From NCBI GenBank assembly GCA_013204105.1, contig JABMOM010000012.1, positions 1-51,982 on the forward strand: DNA of 51,982 nucleotides, read 5' to 3'. The DNA comes from Flavobacteriales bacterium. Lineage in GTDB: Bacteria > Bacteroidota > Bacteroidia > Flavobacteriales_G > Salibacteraceae. The notes beneath the pieces were generated by a model. The model searched no databases and had not been told where the DNA came from. It was given only the letters and a program-made list of their open reading frames with translations. This document shows, piece after piece, positions 34,671-42,492 of the stretch; the first letter of the stretch is position 1; each line of letters opens with the position of its first letter. A program made the position numbers and the translations under genes.

Positions 34671-36959
34671 TTACTCCTTTGCCTTCTGCATCGGATTCAA
34701 ATCATCGCCTCGGGAATAGCGTCCTCGGTACTTGTACAGCTCAAACCTACTTTGAGGTGTTTTTGCCGGCCAATAATTGTCCGAACGGTCCACATCCGCC
34801 GTTTGGGTGTTGGGGTCTAGAATGACCTCCTTGAGTTCCTTTTTAGAGTAGAAGACCTTGCTCACCTGCATGTCGTCCATCTTCCAAATTTCGGCGGGAA
34901 TGTAGTGGCGTTCTTTCGATCCATCTTCGAAGATGAACTCTAAAATGATCGGCATCGGAAGGCCTCCTTTGTTCGTGAATTTCATCTGGTAATACTTCCA
35001 ATCGTATCCCAAAACTTCACGCTCTTCATCCGTCAAACCATCCACCATTTTCTTGTATTGATCGCGGTCATAAGAGGTGGGTTCGTAACGGTCCCATTTG
35101 TTGTAAAAGTCTTGTAATTCAGGCTTTTGATTGATTTCAGGTGAAGTAATGGTTTTATTATTTATTTGTTCTCCCAAGAAAGCGGGTTGCGCTTCGTTTT
35201 GGGCGCGGTCAAATGCCAATTCTTTGTCGGGATCTTTGCTGTCAATGTGGTACTGCACTACCTCGTCGATCGAGATGTCAACCGGGTCAGTGGTGTAAAA
35301 CCAACCCCTCCAAAACCAGTCGAGGTCAACACCGGATGCGTCCTCCATGGTGCGGAAGAAATCTGCAGGGGTTGGGTGTTTGTACGCCCATCGCTCCGCA
35401 TAAGTCTTGAAAGCGAAATCGAAGAGCTCACGGCCCAAGATGGTCTCGCGCAGAATGTTCAAAGCAGCTGCGGGTTTCCCATAGGCGTTGTTGCCGAATT
35501 GGAAGATGCTCTCGCTGTTGGTCATGATCGGGGAGATATTTCCAGGATCCCCTTTCATGTAGTCGACGATCTTGGTAGGGTTGCCACGACGAGATGGGTA
35601 GTTCGGGTCCCATTCCACCTCAGTGAGGTATTGCACAAAGGTGTTCAAGCCTTCATCCATCCAGGTCCACTGGCGTTCGTCCGAGTTGATGATCATCGGA
35701 AAGAAGTTGTGTCCCACTTCGTGGATGATCACGCCTAACATGCCGTACTTGGTGCCTTCAGAGTAGGTTCCGTCTTCTTCGGGCCGTCCACCGTTGAAAC
35801 AAATCATCGGGTATTCCATGCCGATGCGATTGGTGTGCACTGAAATGGCGACGGGATACTGATAAGGAATGGTGAACTTGCTGTAGGTGCGAATGGTGTG
35901 GGCCACCACCTCGGTGCTGTACTGTTCCCAGAGTGGATTGCCTTCTTTTGGGTAGAAGCTCATGCATAGAATGTTCTTCCCTTCGATGTCTACACCCATG
36001 GCATCCCATATAAATTTCCGAGATGAAGCGAAGGCGAAGTCACGCACATTTTCAGCGTGAAAGGTCCAAGTCTTTTCCCCTTTTGGCTTTCCTTTTTCTG
36101 CTTTCTCGGCTTCTTTAGGATTGACGATCATCACCGGTTTTGAGGCGGTGCGCGCTTGCTTTAATCGCTCTAGTTGAGTCGCGGTAAGGATGTCCTTTTC
36201 GTTTTGAAGTGTTCCTGTAGATCCAACTACGTGATCATCTGGTACAGTGATTTTTACCTTGTAGTCTCCAAAGGGTAATGTGAACTCTCCTCGACCGAGA
36301 AATTGCTTGTTTTGCCATCCTTCTACTTCATTGTAGACACACATTCTCGGAAAGAACTGAGCGATGGTGTAGAGGTAGTTGTCTTCGGCTTCGAAATACT
36401 CATAACCAGAGCGACCACCGATCTGCATACGGTCGTTGATGTTGTACCAATATTCGATCTTCATGGAATAGGATTCACCGCTTTTCAGAGGTGTTGGAAT
36501 GTCTACCCGCATCATGGTTTTTACGACAGTATAAGGGATGTCTTTTCCCGAAACGTCGGTCACTTTCAGCAGTTTAAATCCACCATCGAAGTCATTGTGT
36601 AAGCGCTTAATGTCGTTGTAACTCGCTCCCTCTTCGAGGTTCATTTGACTGATTTTCCGGGTGTCTGAATCTTGAGCCCGCATGTTTTGGTCCAGCTGGA
36701 TCCATAGATAAGAAAGTGCGTCTGGCGAATGGTTGGTGTAGGTAATGGTCTCCTTGCCATCGATCCGTTGAGTCTTGTCGTCAATGCGCACATCGATCAC
36801 GTAGTCGGCCTTTTGCTGATAGTACGCATGACCGGGAGCGCCGGAGGCTGTTCTGTATATGTTAGGTGTAGGGAGGTCTGTACCCAGTTGCGCGAATTTG
36901 TTCTGACCGTAGGCGACGATAGAACATGCTACAAGGAGGAGGGTTAAGCTACGTTTCAT
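34671..36959 (-). CDS. M1 family zinc aminopeptidase, secreted
   Basis: 762 residues from the ATG at 36959. The open frame extends about 100 residues further but runs through the upstream membrane gene. Signal peptide MKRSLTLLLVACSIVAYGQ, so periplasmic or exported. The gluzincin site is HEVGH (413-417) followed 19 residues on by Glu436 in WTWMDEGLNTF, the HExxH-x18-E of M1 peptidases. IGMEYPMICF (about 379-388) takes the place of the GxMEN exopeptidase motif, so the substrate specificity may differ from classical aminopeptidase N. The N-terminal beta domain spans about 50-250 (ITYTNHSPDALSYLWIQLDQN). The start overlaps the stop of the HupE-like gene as TAATG. Confidence 0.93.
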   Translation of the reverse strand: MKRSLTLLLVACSIVAYGQNKFAQLGTDLPTPNIYRTASGAPGHAYYQQKADYVIDVRIDDKTQRIDGKETITYTNHSPDALSYLWIQLDQNMRAQDSDTRKISQMNLEEGASYNDIKRLHNDFDGGFKLLKVTDVSGKDIPYTVVKTMMRVDIPTPLKSGESYSMKIEYWYNINDRMQIGGRSGYEYFEAEDNYLYTIAQFFPRMCVYNEVEGWQNKQFLGRGEFTLPFGDYKVKITVPDDHVVGSTGTLQNEKDILTATQLERLKQARTASKPVMIVNPKEAEKAEKGKPKGEKTWTFHAENVRDFAFASSRKFIWDAMGVDIEGKNILCMSFYPKEGNPLWEQYSTEVVAHTIRTYSKFTIPYQYPVAISVHTNRIGMEYPMICFNGGRPEEDGTYSEGTKYGMLGVIIHEVGHNFFPMIINSDERQWTWMDEGLNTFVQYLTEVEWDPNYPSRRGNPTKIVDYMKGDPGNISPIMTNSESIFQFGNNAYGKPAAALNILRETILGRELFDFAFKTYAERWAYKHPTPADFFRTMEDASGVDLDWFWRGWFYTTDPVDISIDEVVQYHIDSKDPDKELAFDRAQNEAQPAFLGEQINNKTITSPEINQKPELQDFYNKWDRYEPTSYDRDQYKKMVDGLTDEEREVLGYDWKYYQMKFTNKGGLPMPIILEFIFEDGSKERHYIPAEIWKMDDMQVSKVFYSKKELKEVILDPNTQTADVDRSDNYWPAKTPQSRFELYKYRGRYSRGDDLNPMQKAKE

Positions 36960-37522
36960 TAAGAAATCCAATTTGTGAACGCTAAAAATAGGGATATCAC
37001 CAATCCGACAACGGAAAGAGATGTTTGTGCGATTCGGACAGCGGATTTTGACGCGGACCGTGTGATGAATAAAAGCGTGATCAGCAGTGTTGCAAAGATG
37101 ATTTGACCGGCTTCCACGCCCAGATTGAAGAAGAGTAGGGGCTGCCATAGTTCGCTGTTGGTAGGGAGCAAAGCGCTTAAGTAACCAGCAAATCCCATCC
37201 CGTGGATGAGCCCAAAGAAGGTGGTGACGCTTGCTGCGGCGATTACGTGTCGTCGTTTCCAAACAAGATTGCTGAATGCTGCGGAGAAGATGGTGAGGGG
37301 AATCAAAATTTCAACCCAGTTGGATTCGATGACAGGACCGTTCAAGACCGTGATGGCAAGGGTGAGTGAATGTCCGAGCGTAAAGGCAGTGATCATCCAA
37401 AGAACAGTCTTCCATTCATTCCAATGGAATCCTGCGATCAGCACAGCCAAGAACAGCATGTGGTCATAGCCCTGTAAATCGAGGATGTGAGTGAGGCCTA
37501 GCTCAAAGTACGTCGGGAACAA
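36959..37522 (-). CDS. HupE/UreJ family membrane protein (TTG start)
   Basis: 187 residues, six or seven spans. HupE/UreJ proteins are metal permeases, mostly for nickel or cobalt. The three family His motifs are present: LTHILDLQGYDHMLFLAVL, TAFTLGHSLTLAI and FFGLIHGMGFAG. The first residue is encoded by TTG at 37522, because an in-frame TAA lies just upstream and the next ATG would remove the first His motif (LTHILDLQGYDH). Its stop overlaps the ATG of the M1 peptidase by one base, so the two are translationally linked. A link between metal supply and the zinc peptidase is possible but only inferred. Confidence 0.9.
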   Translation of the reverse strand: MFPTYFELGLTHILDLQGYDHMLFLAVLIAGFHWNEWKTVLWMITAFTLGHSLTLAITVLNGPVIESNWVEILIPLTIFSAAFSNLVWKRRHVIAAASVTTFFGLIHGMGFAGYLSALLPTNSELWQPLLFFNLGVEAGQIIFATLLITLLFITRSASKSAVRIAQTSLSVVGLVISLFLAFTNWIS

Positions 37523-37599
37523 AACTTAAGGTTAGGATGTTCGTATTCTTAGGGAATGAACAATGTCAAATTCCTACTTTCGCAGCAATAATAGGATAA

Positions 37600-38595
37600 G
37601 TGTATTTCAAGCGTGCATTTTTGGTGGTTTTGTTGGGTGCTTTTTCATTTGAAATGGGCGCCCAAACCTGTATTTCTCTAAGTACGGGAAACTGGAACAG
37701 CGCTGCGCGGTGGTCGTGTGACGGAACCAATCGGTTACCGGCCTGCGGTGATACGATTCGAGTATCCTCATCCCATGAAATCACAGTGTCCGATCAATAC
37801 AACTTTAGCGCTTGCGGCACTACCATGGCCATCGACGTGTACGGTACCCTGACGTTTACGAATGGCAATAAGGTGGATTTGCCCTGCGGGTCTTTGCTCA
37901 GTGTCCAAAGTGGCGGAACAGTCCGGAAAACAGGATCGGGCGGGGGAAGTTCGACGTTAGTGAGCATCTGCGGTAGCACTGTTTGGTCTGCAGGGGGCAT
38001 AAACCCTCTGACGGGACCAATTGCCTACGGTGGAGATGTGCTTCCAATAGAACTGTTGTCATTCAGCGTCTATGATGTGGAAGGGGAGACCATGCTGACT
38101 TGGAAAACGGCATCGGAGGTGGACAACGACTTCTTTACCATCTTGACCTCAAAGGATGGTACTTCTTGGAATGAGATATATGAGCAACCAGGCGCTGGAA
38201 ATTCTTCAGTGATCCAAGCCTATGAAGTGCTCTTGCAGGAGGCGTTTACTACCAAAATGTTGTTTCGTCTAGATCAAACCGACTATAATGGAGAAACACG
38301 CTCCGTCGGTCTGGCTGAATTGGACTATTTCGATGGCCCAGATCCTTTGCAGATTGCTCAGGTGTATCCTAATCCGACAAGCGGGAACGTACAAGTTGTG
38401 ATAGCAGCTCAAACAGACCAAGTATCGCTTGGAATCTACACCTTGGATGGTAGGTTGGTTTATCAGTACAATAGAATCTCTGTGCCGCTTTTCAGCTTTG
38501 ATGTACGCGAAGCGTTGTTGTCACCGGGTGTGTATGTGCTGACGATCAAAGACGGTTCAAAATCCCAACGACTGCGGCTTTCCGTTTCTGAGTAA
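37600..38595 (+). CDS. T9SS type A cargo protein (GTG start)
   Basis: 331 residues. The start is a GTG (37600), directly followed by a good signal peptide, YFKRAFLVVLLGAFSFEMGAQ. The mature part opens with TCISLSTGNWNSAARWSCDGTNRLPACGD, a beta-rich pattern found at the start of many T9SS proteins, then a region with Gly/Ser-rich linker (SGGTVRKTGSGGGSSTL). VLPIELLSFSVYDVEGETMLTWKTASEVDNDFF is a common pre-sorting domain, and QVYPNPTSGNVQVVI to LSPGVYVLTIKDGSKSQRLRLSVSE the type A sorting signal. No catalytic motif. Function unknown. It converges with the next gene, stops two bases apart. Confidence 0.88.
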   Translation: MYFKRAFLVVLLGAFSFEMGAQTCISLSTGNWNSAARWSCDGTNRLPACGDTIRVSSSHEITVSDQYNFSACGTTMAIDVYGTLTFTNGNKVDLPCGSLLSVQSGGTVRKTGSGGGSSTLVSICGSTVWSAGGINPLTGPIAYGGDVLPIELLSFSVYDVEGETMLTWKTASEVDNDFFTILTSKDGTSWNEIYEQPGAGNSSVIQAYEVLLQEAFTTKMLFRLDQTDYNGETRSVGLAELDYFDGPDPLQIAQVYPNPTSGNVQVVIAAQTDQVSLGIYTLDGRLVYQYNRISVPLFSFDVREALLSPGVYVLTIKDGSKSQRLRLSVSE

Positions 38596-38597
38596 GC

Positions 38598-39470
38598 CTA
38601 CTGAACGATCAGACGTTTCACATCCTTTCCATTTTCCGACACTACTTCTAGAAAATAGATCCCAGGGATATCCATCGTCAAGTTTTCCTTAACGGAAGAC
38701 AAACCCTGTCGGAAGTCCACCACACGCCCCTGCATGTCACGCAACGTAAGCGCACTGATAGGGCTTGAGGCGTTCAATGTTACCTGTCCAGCGCTCGGGT
38801 TGGGAAAGACGATGACGTCTGCTAAAGATGGAGCAGAGGCGGTTATTCCGTTGATGAAGCTTTCATCCAATTCAATGAAAAGGCGTGGGCGGCGCGTGGG
38901 ATCGTTCTGATCAAAAGAAAAGAATTCCGCCTCGAGGTGCACTGAATCATCAATCGTGTTGGGAGTCAACAGAAAATTGAGTCCTGAACTCGGCCCCCAG
39001 TTTTGCAAGGCAATGCCTTCTTGGATCAGCGCGCTGAGGTCCGGAGAATACACCACTGTTCCCGCTGTGTTTGGAGCAAGCGTCCACTCAATGATGGTCG
39101 TGAGGTAAGCTCTACCTTCGTCAATGCCGATGGAGTCTGCGTATTTTAACGGAAAGGGCTCCGACTCCAAATGAATACTTACCGTGAGGGAGTCGGACAG
39201 CTCGCTCTGCAGCGTAAGGCGGAGGTACGCAGAATCAATGCTCGCTCCGGGATCGATGTTCGCATTGCGAAAGATCAGTCCTACCTTGCTCTCTTCGCCT
39301 TGGTTCCAGCCGAGGTCGAGCTCAAGATCGTTCAGCGATACAAAAGCACCTTCTTGTTCTACGTCGTCGTTGGATTGGGCAATGCCCACTTCATGCACTA
39401 CGCTTTGTCCAAAGGTCATGGATGCCAGGCAAAGGCTGAGGAGGGTCAATGGTAGTTTCATGGTGCGCAT
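38598..39470 (-). CDS. T9SS type A cargo protein, DNRLRE/CBM96-like
   Basis: 290 residues. Met1 or Met4 may start it; the signal peptide ends SMTFGQ. The mature part resembles the DNRLRE/CBM96-type beta-sandwich: SNDDVEQEGAFVSLNDLELDLGWNQGEESKVGLIF, then NIDPGASIDSAYLRLTL and SVSIHLESEP, with WTLAPNTAGTVVYSPDLSALIQE further on; each is only a general match. The sorting domain begins IVFPNPSAGQVTLNASS and ends FLEVVSENGKDVKRLIVQ. Such folds often bind polysaccharide, which would fit a surface or secreted role, but I would not assign a substrate. Confidence 0.85.
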   Translation of the reverse strand: MRTMKLPLTLLSLCLASMTFGQSVVHEVGIAQSNDDVEQEGAFVSLNDLELDLGWNQGEESKVGLIFRNANIDPGASIDSAYLRLTLQSELSDSLTVSIHLESEPFPLKYADSIGIDEGRAYLTTIIEWTLAPNTAGTVVYSPDLSALIQEGIALQNWGPSSGLNFLLTPNTIDDSVHLEAEFFSFDQNDPTRRPRLFIELDESFINGITASAPSLADVIVFPNPSAGQVTLNASSPISALTLRDMQGRVVDFRQGLSSVKENLTMDIPGIYFLEVVSENGKDVKRLIVQ

Positions 39471-39525
39471 TTATAGTGCAAGTCTCCGAATTCTAATTGA
39501 ATTGACGGTTGTCGAACCCAATGAG

Positions 39526-39556
39526 TTGGCAAGGACATGCAGACGTCCTACATTTA
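39526..39556 (+). promoter_or_regulatory. Promoter for xth
   Basis: TTG (39526-39528), 20-base spacer, TACATTTA (39549-39556), one mismatch to TAnnTTTG. The ATG at 39573 is 16 bases downstream. The two elements lie in the longer open frame upstream of the ATG, which supports the shorter start. Confidence 0.5.
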
Positions 39557-39572
39557 CGCCAAATTGAAGGGC

Positions 39573-40331
39573 ATGAAGTTGTTATCGTGGAATGTGAATG
39601 GGGTGCGCGCTGCCGCTGGAAAAGGTTTCTTTGAGAAGGTAGAGGAAATGAATCCGGATGTCCTTTGCTTGCAAGAGACCAAGGCGCAAGATGATCAAGT
39701 GCGCGAGACGCTCTTCGGAATGGATTACCACATGTTTAGCAACAGCGCAGAGAAAAAGGGGTATTCGGGAACGGCGATCTTGAGTAAGACAGAACCCAAA
39801 CAAGTGGTCGCAGACATGGGCATAACACAGCACGACAAAGAAGGCAGGGTGCTGGCCGCTGAATACGATGATTTTTGGTTGGTGACGGTCTATACGCCCA
39901 ATTCACAAAACGGCCTCGCTCGTCTGGATTACCGCGCCCAATGGGACATTGATTTCAAGGAGTACATCCAGGGCTTGGAATCCTCCAAGCCAGTCGTCAT
40001 CTGCGGCGACCTCAACGTCGCCCACCGACCCATTGACATCAAGAACGATAAGTCGAATTACAACAAGACGCCAGGTTACACGCAAAAGGAGATCGATGGA
40101 ATGGATGCGCTGCTCGGCGTTGGATTCATCGACACATTTCGTTATTTCTATCCGGAGGAAGAGAAATTCAGCTGGTGGAGTTTCCGCGCCAATGCGCGCC
40201 CCAGAAACATCGGTTGGCGGATCGATTATTTCTTGGCCAGCCAACAGCTAGAAGGGCGACTAAAGGACGCTGTGATCCTGAATGATATGGAAGGGAGTGA
40301 TCACTGTCCCGTGGGGTTGATCATGGATTAG
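39573..40331 (+). CDS. xth: Exodeoxyribonuclease III / AP endonuclease
   Basis: 252 residues from the ATG at 39573 (MKLLSWNVNGVRAAAGKG), the family start. The frame is open for 12 residues more but crosses the promoter. It removes abasic sites and 3' blocks in base-excision repair. The endonuclease-exonuclease-phosphatase site is complete: Asn in SWNVNG, Glu in LQETKAQ, GYSGTAILSK, Asp and Asn in ICGDLNVAHRPIDI, WRIDYFLAS (Asp) and the final NDMEGSDHCPVGL with the catalytic Asp-His. Length is in the normal range. Convergent with selD, with stop codons overlapping. Confidence 0.96.
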   Translation: MKLLSWNVNGVRAAAGKGFFEKVEEMNPDVLCLQETKAQDDQVRETLFGMDYHMFSNSAEKKGYSGTAILSKTEPKQVVADMGITQHDKEGRVLAAEYDDFWLVTVYTPNSQNGLARLDYRAQWDIDFKEYIQGLESSKPVVICGDLNVAHRPIDIKNDKSNYNKTPGYTQKEIDGMDALLGVGFIDTFRYFYPEEEKFSWWSFRANARPRNIGWRIDYFLASQQLEGRLKDAVILNDMEGSDHCPVGLIMD

Positions 40332-41380
40332 ATCACGTTCACCAACGGCGACTGCCGCTCCGTAATTCGACCGATCGGGTGATGGTACAAACCGGCCTCT
40401 TTCAACATTGCGACGATCTGATCTTCTGACGATGAATTCACCGCTATCAATAAGCCACCACTCGTTTGAGGGTCGCACAGTAGCTGCAACTCCCTGGCAT
40501 TTAGTTTCGAAACCTTTTCGTTGAATGCTTTGAAATTTCGCATCGTGTTATCCGGCATGACAAATTTCGCGAGCAGCTCATTCAGCACTTTCTCCTCAAT
40601 CAGGGGAACGTTCGCGAAATCCACGTCAGCACTAACGCCAGAGCCTTCGCACATTTCGATTAAATGCCCCAGCAGTCCGAAGCCCGTAACATCCGTCAAT
40701 GCGTTCACACCTGGGATGCTGCCCAGTTGTTCTCCGATATTGTTCAAGATTGACATGCTGCTCACTGCGGCAGAGATGGTAGTTTCATCCAACAGGCCTC
40801 GCTTGAGTGCAGTGGCCAAAATGCCTACACCTAATGGCTTTGTCAGGAACAGCGTATCTCCCGGTTGTGCTCCGATGTTGGTTTTGATGTGTCGCTGATC
40901 GATGATGCCGGTGACCGAGAGTCCAAAGAAGGGCTCCTTGCTTTCAATGCTGTGCCCTCCTGAAAGGCTGATTCCTGCCTCTTTGCACACGGCTTTCGCG
41001 CCGTTCAGTACTTCTCCAGCCAATGCAGCGCCCAATTGCTCCAAGGGCCATCCCAAAATGGCGATCGCCGTGATAGGGGAGCCGCCCATGGCGTAAACGT
41101 CGCTGATAGCATTCGCCGCAGCAATCCGACCAAAATCGAAGGCACTGTCTACGATCGGCATGAAAAAATCCGTGGTGGAAACCAAGGCCCTTCCATCCCC
41201 GATGTCGATCACCGCTGCATCGTCGGATGTGTTGTTTCCAATCAACACCCTTGGGTCATCAGTATCCGTGCGTGCGTTTTGCAGGATGCGCTCCAGATCG
41301 GCAGGTGCGATCTTACAACCACATCCAGCGCCATGACTGTATTGCGTTAGACGTGGAGGACCTTCGTGCTTTTGTTCCAT
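40328..41380 (-). CDS. selD: Selenophosphate synthetase SelD (Cys form)
   Basis: 350 residues. SelD makes selenophosphate from selenide and ATP, the selenium donor for selenocysteine and for 2-selenouridine in tRNA. The N-terminal SHGAGCGCKIAP has the catalytic Cys20 (E. coli Cys17) and Lys23, so this is the Cys and not the Sec version. ATP and metal sites: NTSDDAAVID, TTDFFMPIVDSAFDFGRIAAANAISDVYAMGG split at GG, and LSGGHSIESKEPFFGL. TDVTGFGLLGHL and LCDPQTSGGLL are also diagnostic. Its start overlaps the end of mnmH by 34 bases, so the pair is one unit. Confidence 0.97.
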   Translation of the reverse strand: MEQKHEGPPRLTQYSHGAGCGCKIAPADLERILQNARTDTDDPRVLIGNNTSDDAAVIDIGDGRALVSTTDFFMPIVDSAFDFGRIAAANAISDVYAMGGSPITAIAILGWPLEQLGAALAGEVLNGAKAVCKEAGISLSGGHSIESKEPFFGLSVTGIIDQRHIKTNIGAQPGDTLFLTKPLGVGILATALKRGLLDETTISAAVSSMSILNNIGEQLGSIPGVNALTDVTGFGLLGHLIEMCEGSGVSADVDFANVPLIEEKVLNELLAKFVMPDNTMRNFKAFNEKVSKLNARELQLLCDPQTSGGLLIAVNSSSEDQIVAMLKEAGLYHHPIGRITERQSPLVNVI

Positions 41381-42372
41381 TCGATCAATGCTGTTGCTCC
41401 CTCTGCGGGTGACTTTTCCTTTAAACTTAAAGAGAATATGGGTTTTCGATCATGCTTTGCCATTGAATACATGTAGGCCTTGTCGTAGTACTGCAAGGCA
41501 ATCCTAGCGGCGGGTGGTAAATTCCCATCTTCCAAGTATTCTATAGCCGCCTGCAAATATTGCCCACCCAATCGTCGTTCGATCTTCTTAAAGGAATCTT
41601 TGAGCATTTCGAGGGGGACGCTGCCGTACAATTTACAGAGGTGCACCACGCGTTCTTCCTTCGGTCGATTGACGAGCACAAAGGGTGCCGTGCGCTTGCT
41701 GTCATACAGCGCTTGGTTCATCACCACCTTCCCAATATTTCGGCTTTCATCCTCGATCCAAATCGGTCGGGTCGCGTCGAATTTTAGGAGCTGCTCTGCC
41801 AATTCGTTCTCGAACTGTTCGGAGGAAGGTTGGGCTTCTTCATAGGAATTGAAAGCCGATCCCGTGTGACGAGCTGCAGCTTCGAGATCAATGATCTGTT
41901 CCCCTTGGGCCTGCAATTCGAGCAAAACATCGGTCTTGCCGACACCGGTCAAGCCACCAAGGTTGATGAAGTGATAGGGGTGGGCAAGCACCTCCAAGAC
42001 CTCTCTGCGCCATGCTTTGTAACCACCTTCAATCAGGTTGACGTTGAATCCGGAGGTTTGCAGGAGCCAGGCCATGGAGCCGCTGCGCATTCCTCCACGC
42101 CAGCAGTACATGTTGACCTTTTTTTCGGGTGCAAAAGCGAGGGCCTGCTGCACAAAGCCACTCATCTTAGGTCCTACGATGTCCAATCCGATGACAACCG
42201 CTTTATCTCGTCCTTTTTGCTTGTAGGCGATGCCCACGCGCTTCCGTTCTTCATCGGTGAAAAGGGACAGCGATTTCGCGCCTGGAGCACGACCCTGGCT
42301 AAATTCACCGGGAGAGCGTACGTCGAGCGTTGGTAGTCCGTTGAATAGTATTTCGGAAGGCTTTGGCTGCAC
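41347..42372 (-). CDS. mnmH: tRNA 2-selenouridine synthase MnmH (SelU)
   Basis: 341 residues from a GTG at 42372 (VQPKPSEILF). The longer frame runs through the fhs gene on the other strand and is not credible. MnmH replaces the sulfur of 2-thiouridine at wobble position 34 with selenium, using selenophosphate from SelD. The rhodanese domain has LDVRSPGEFSQGRAPGAKSL and the catalytic Cys90 in MYCWRGGMRSGSMAWLL. The P-loop domain follows with LTGVGKTDVL (141-150) and IWIEDESRNIGKV. It overlaps selD by 34 bases. The ATG of fhs is 120 bases away on the other strand. Confidence 0.94.
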   Translation of the reverse strand: MQPKPSEILFNGLPTLDVRSPGEFSQGRAPGAKSLSLFTDEERKRVGIAYKQKGRDKAVVIGLDIVGPKMSGFVQQALAFAPEKKVNMYCWRGGMRSGSMAWLLQTSGFNVNLIEGGYKAWRREVLEVLAHPYHFINLGGLTGVGKTDVLLELQAQGEQIIDLEAAARHTGSAFNSYEEAQPSSEQFENELAEQLLKFDATRPIWIEDESRNIGKVVMNQALYDSKRTAPFVLVNRPKEERVVHLCKLYGSVPLEMLKDSFKKIERRLGGQYLQAAIEYLEDGNLPPAARIALQYYDKAYMYSMAKHDRKPIFSLSLKEKSPAEGATALIEWNKSTKVLHV

Positions 42373-42492
42373 TTCGCAAAGGTAGTAGCAATCCCTCGCC
42401 TTACTAGGTTCTTTTGGAGGAAGGGAATCCCCAAAGACGGCGACGTGGGCATAGATCCAAATGCTAGATTTACGTCCCAAACAAAACTGATT

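Noticed and set aside
40328-41380. SelD as a selenoprotein
   Set aside because: The catalytic position is coded as Cys and there is no in-frame TGA.
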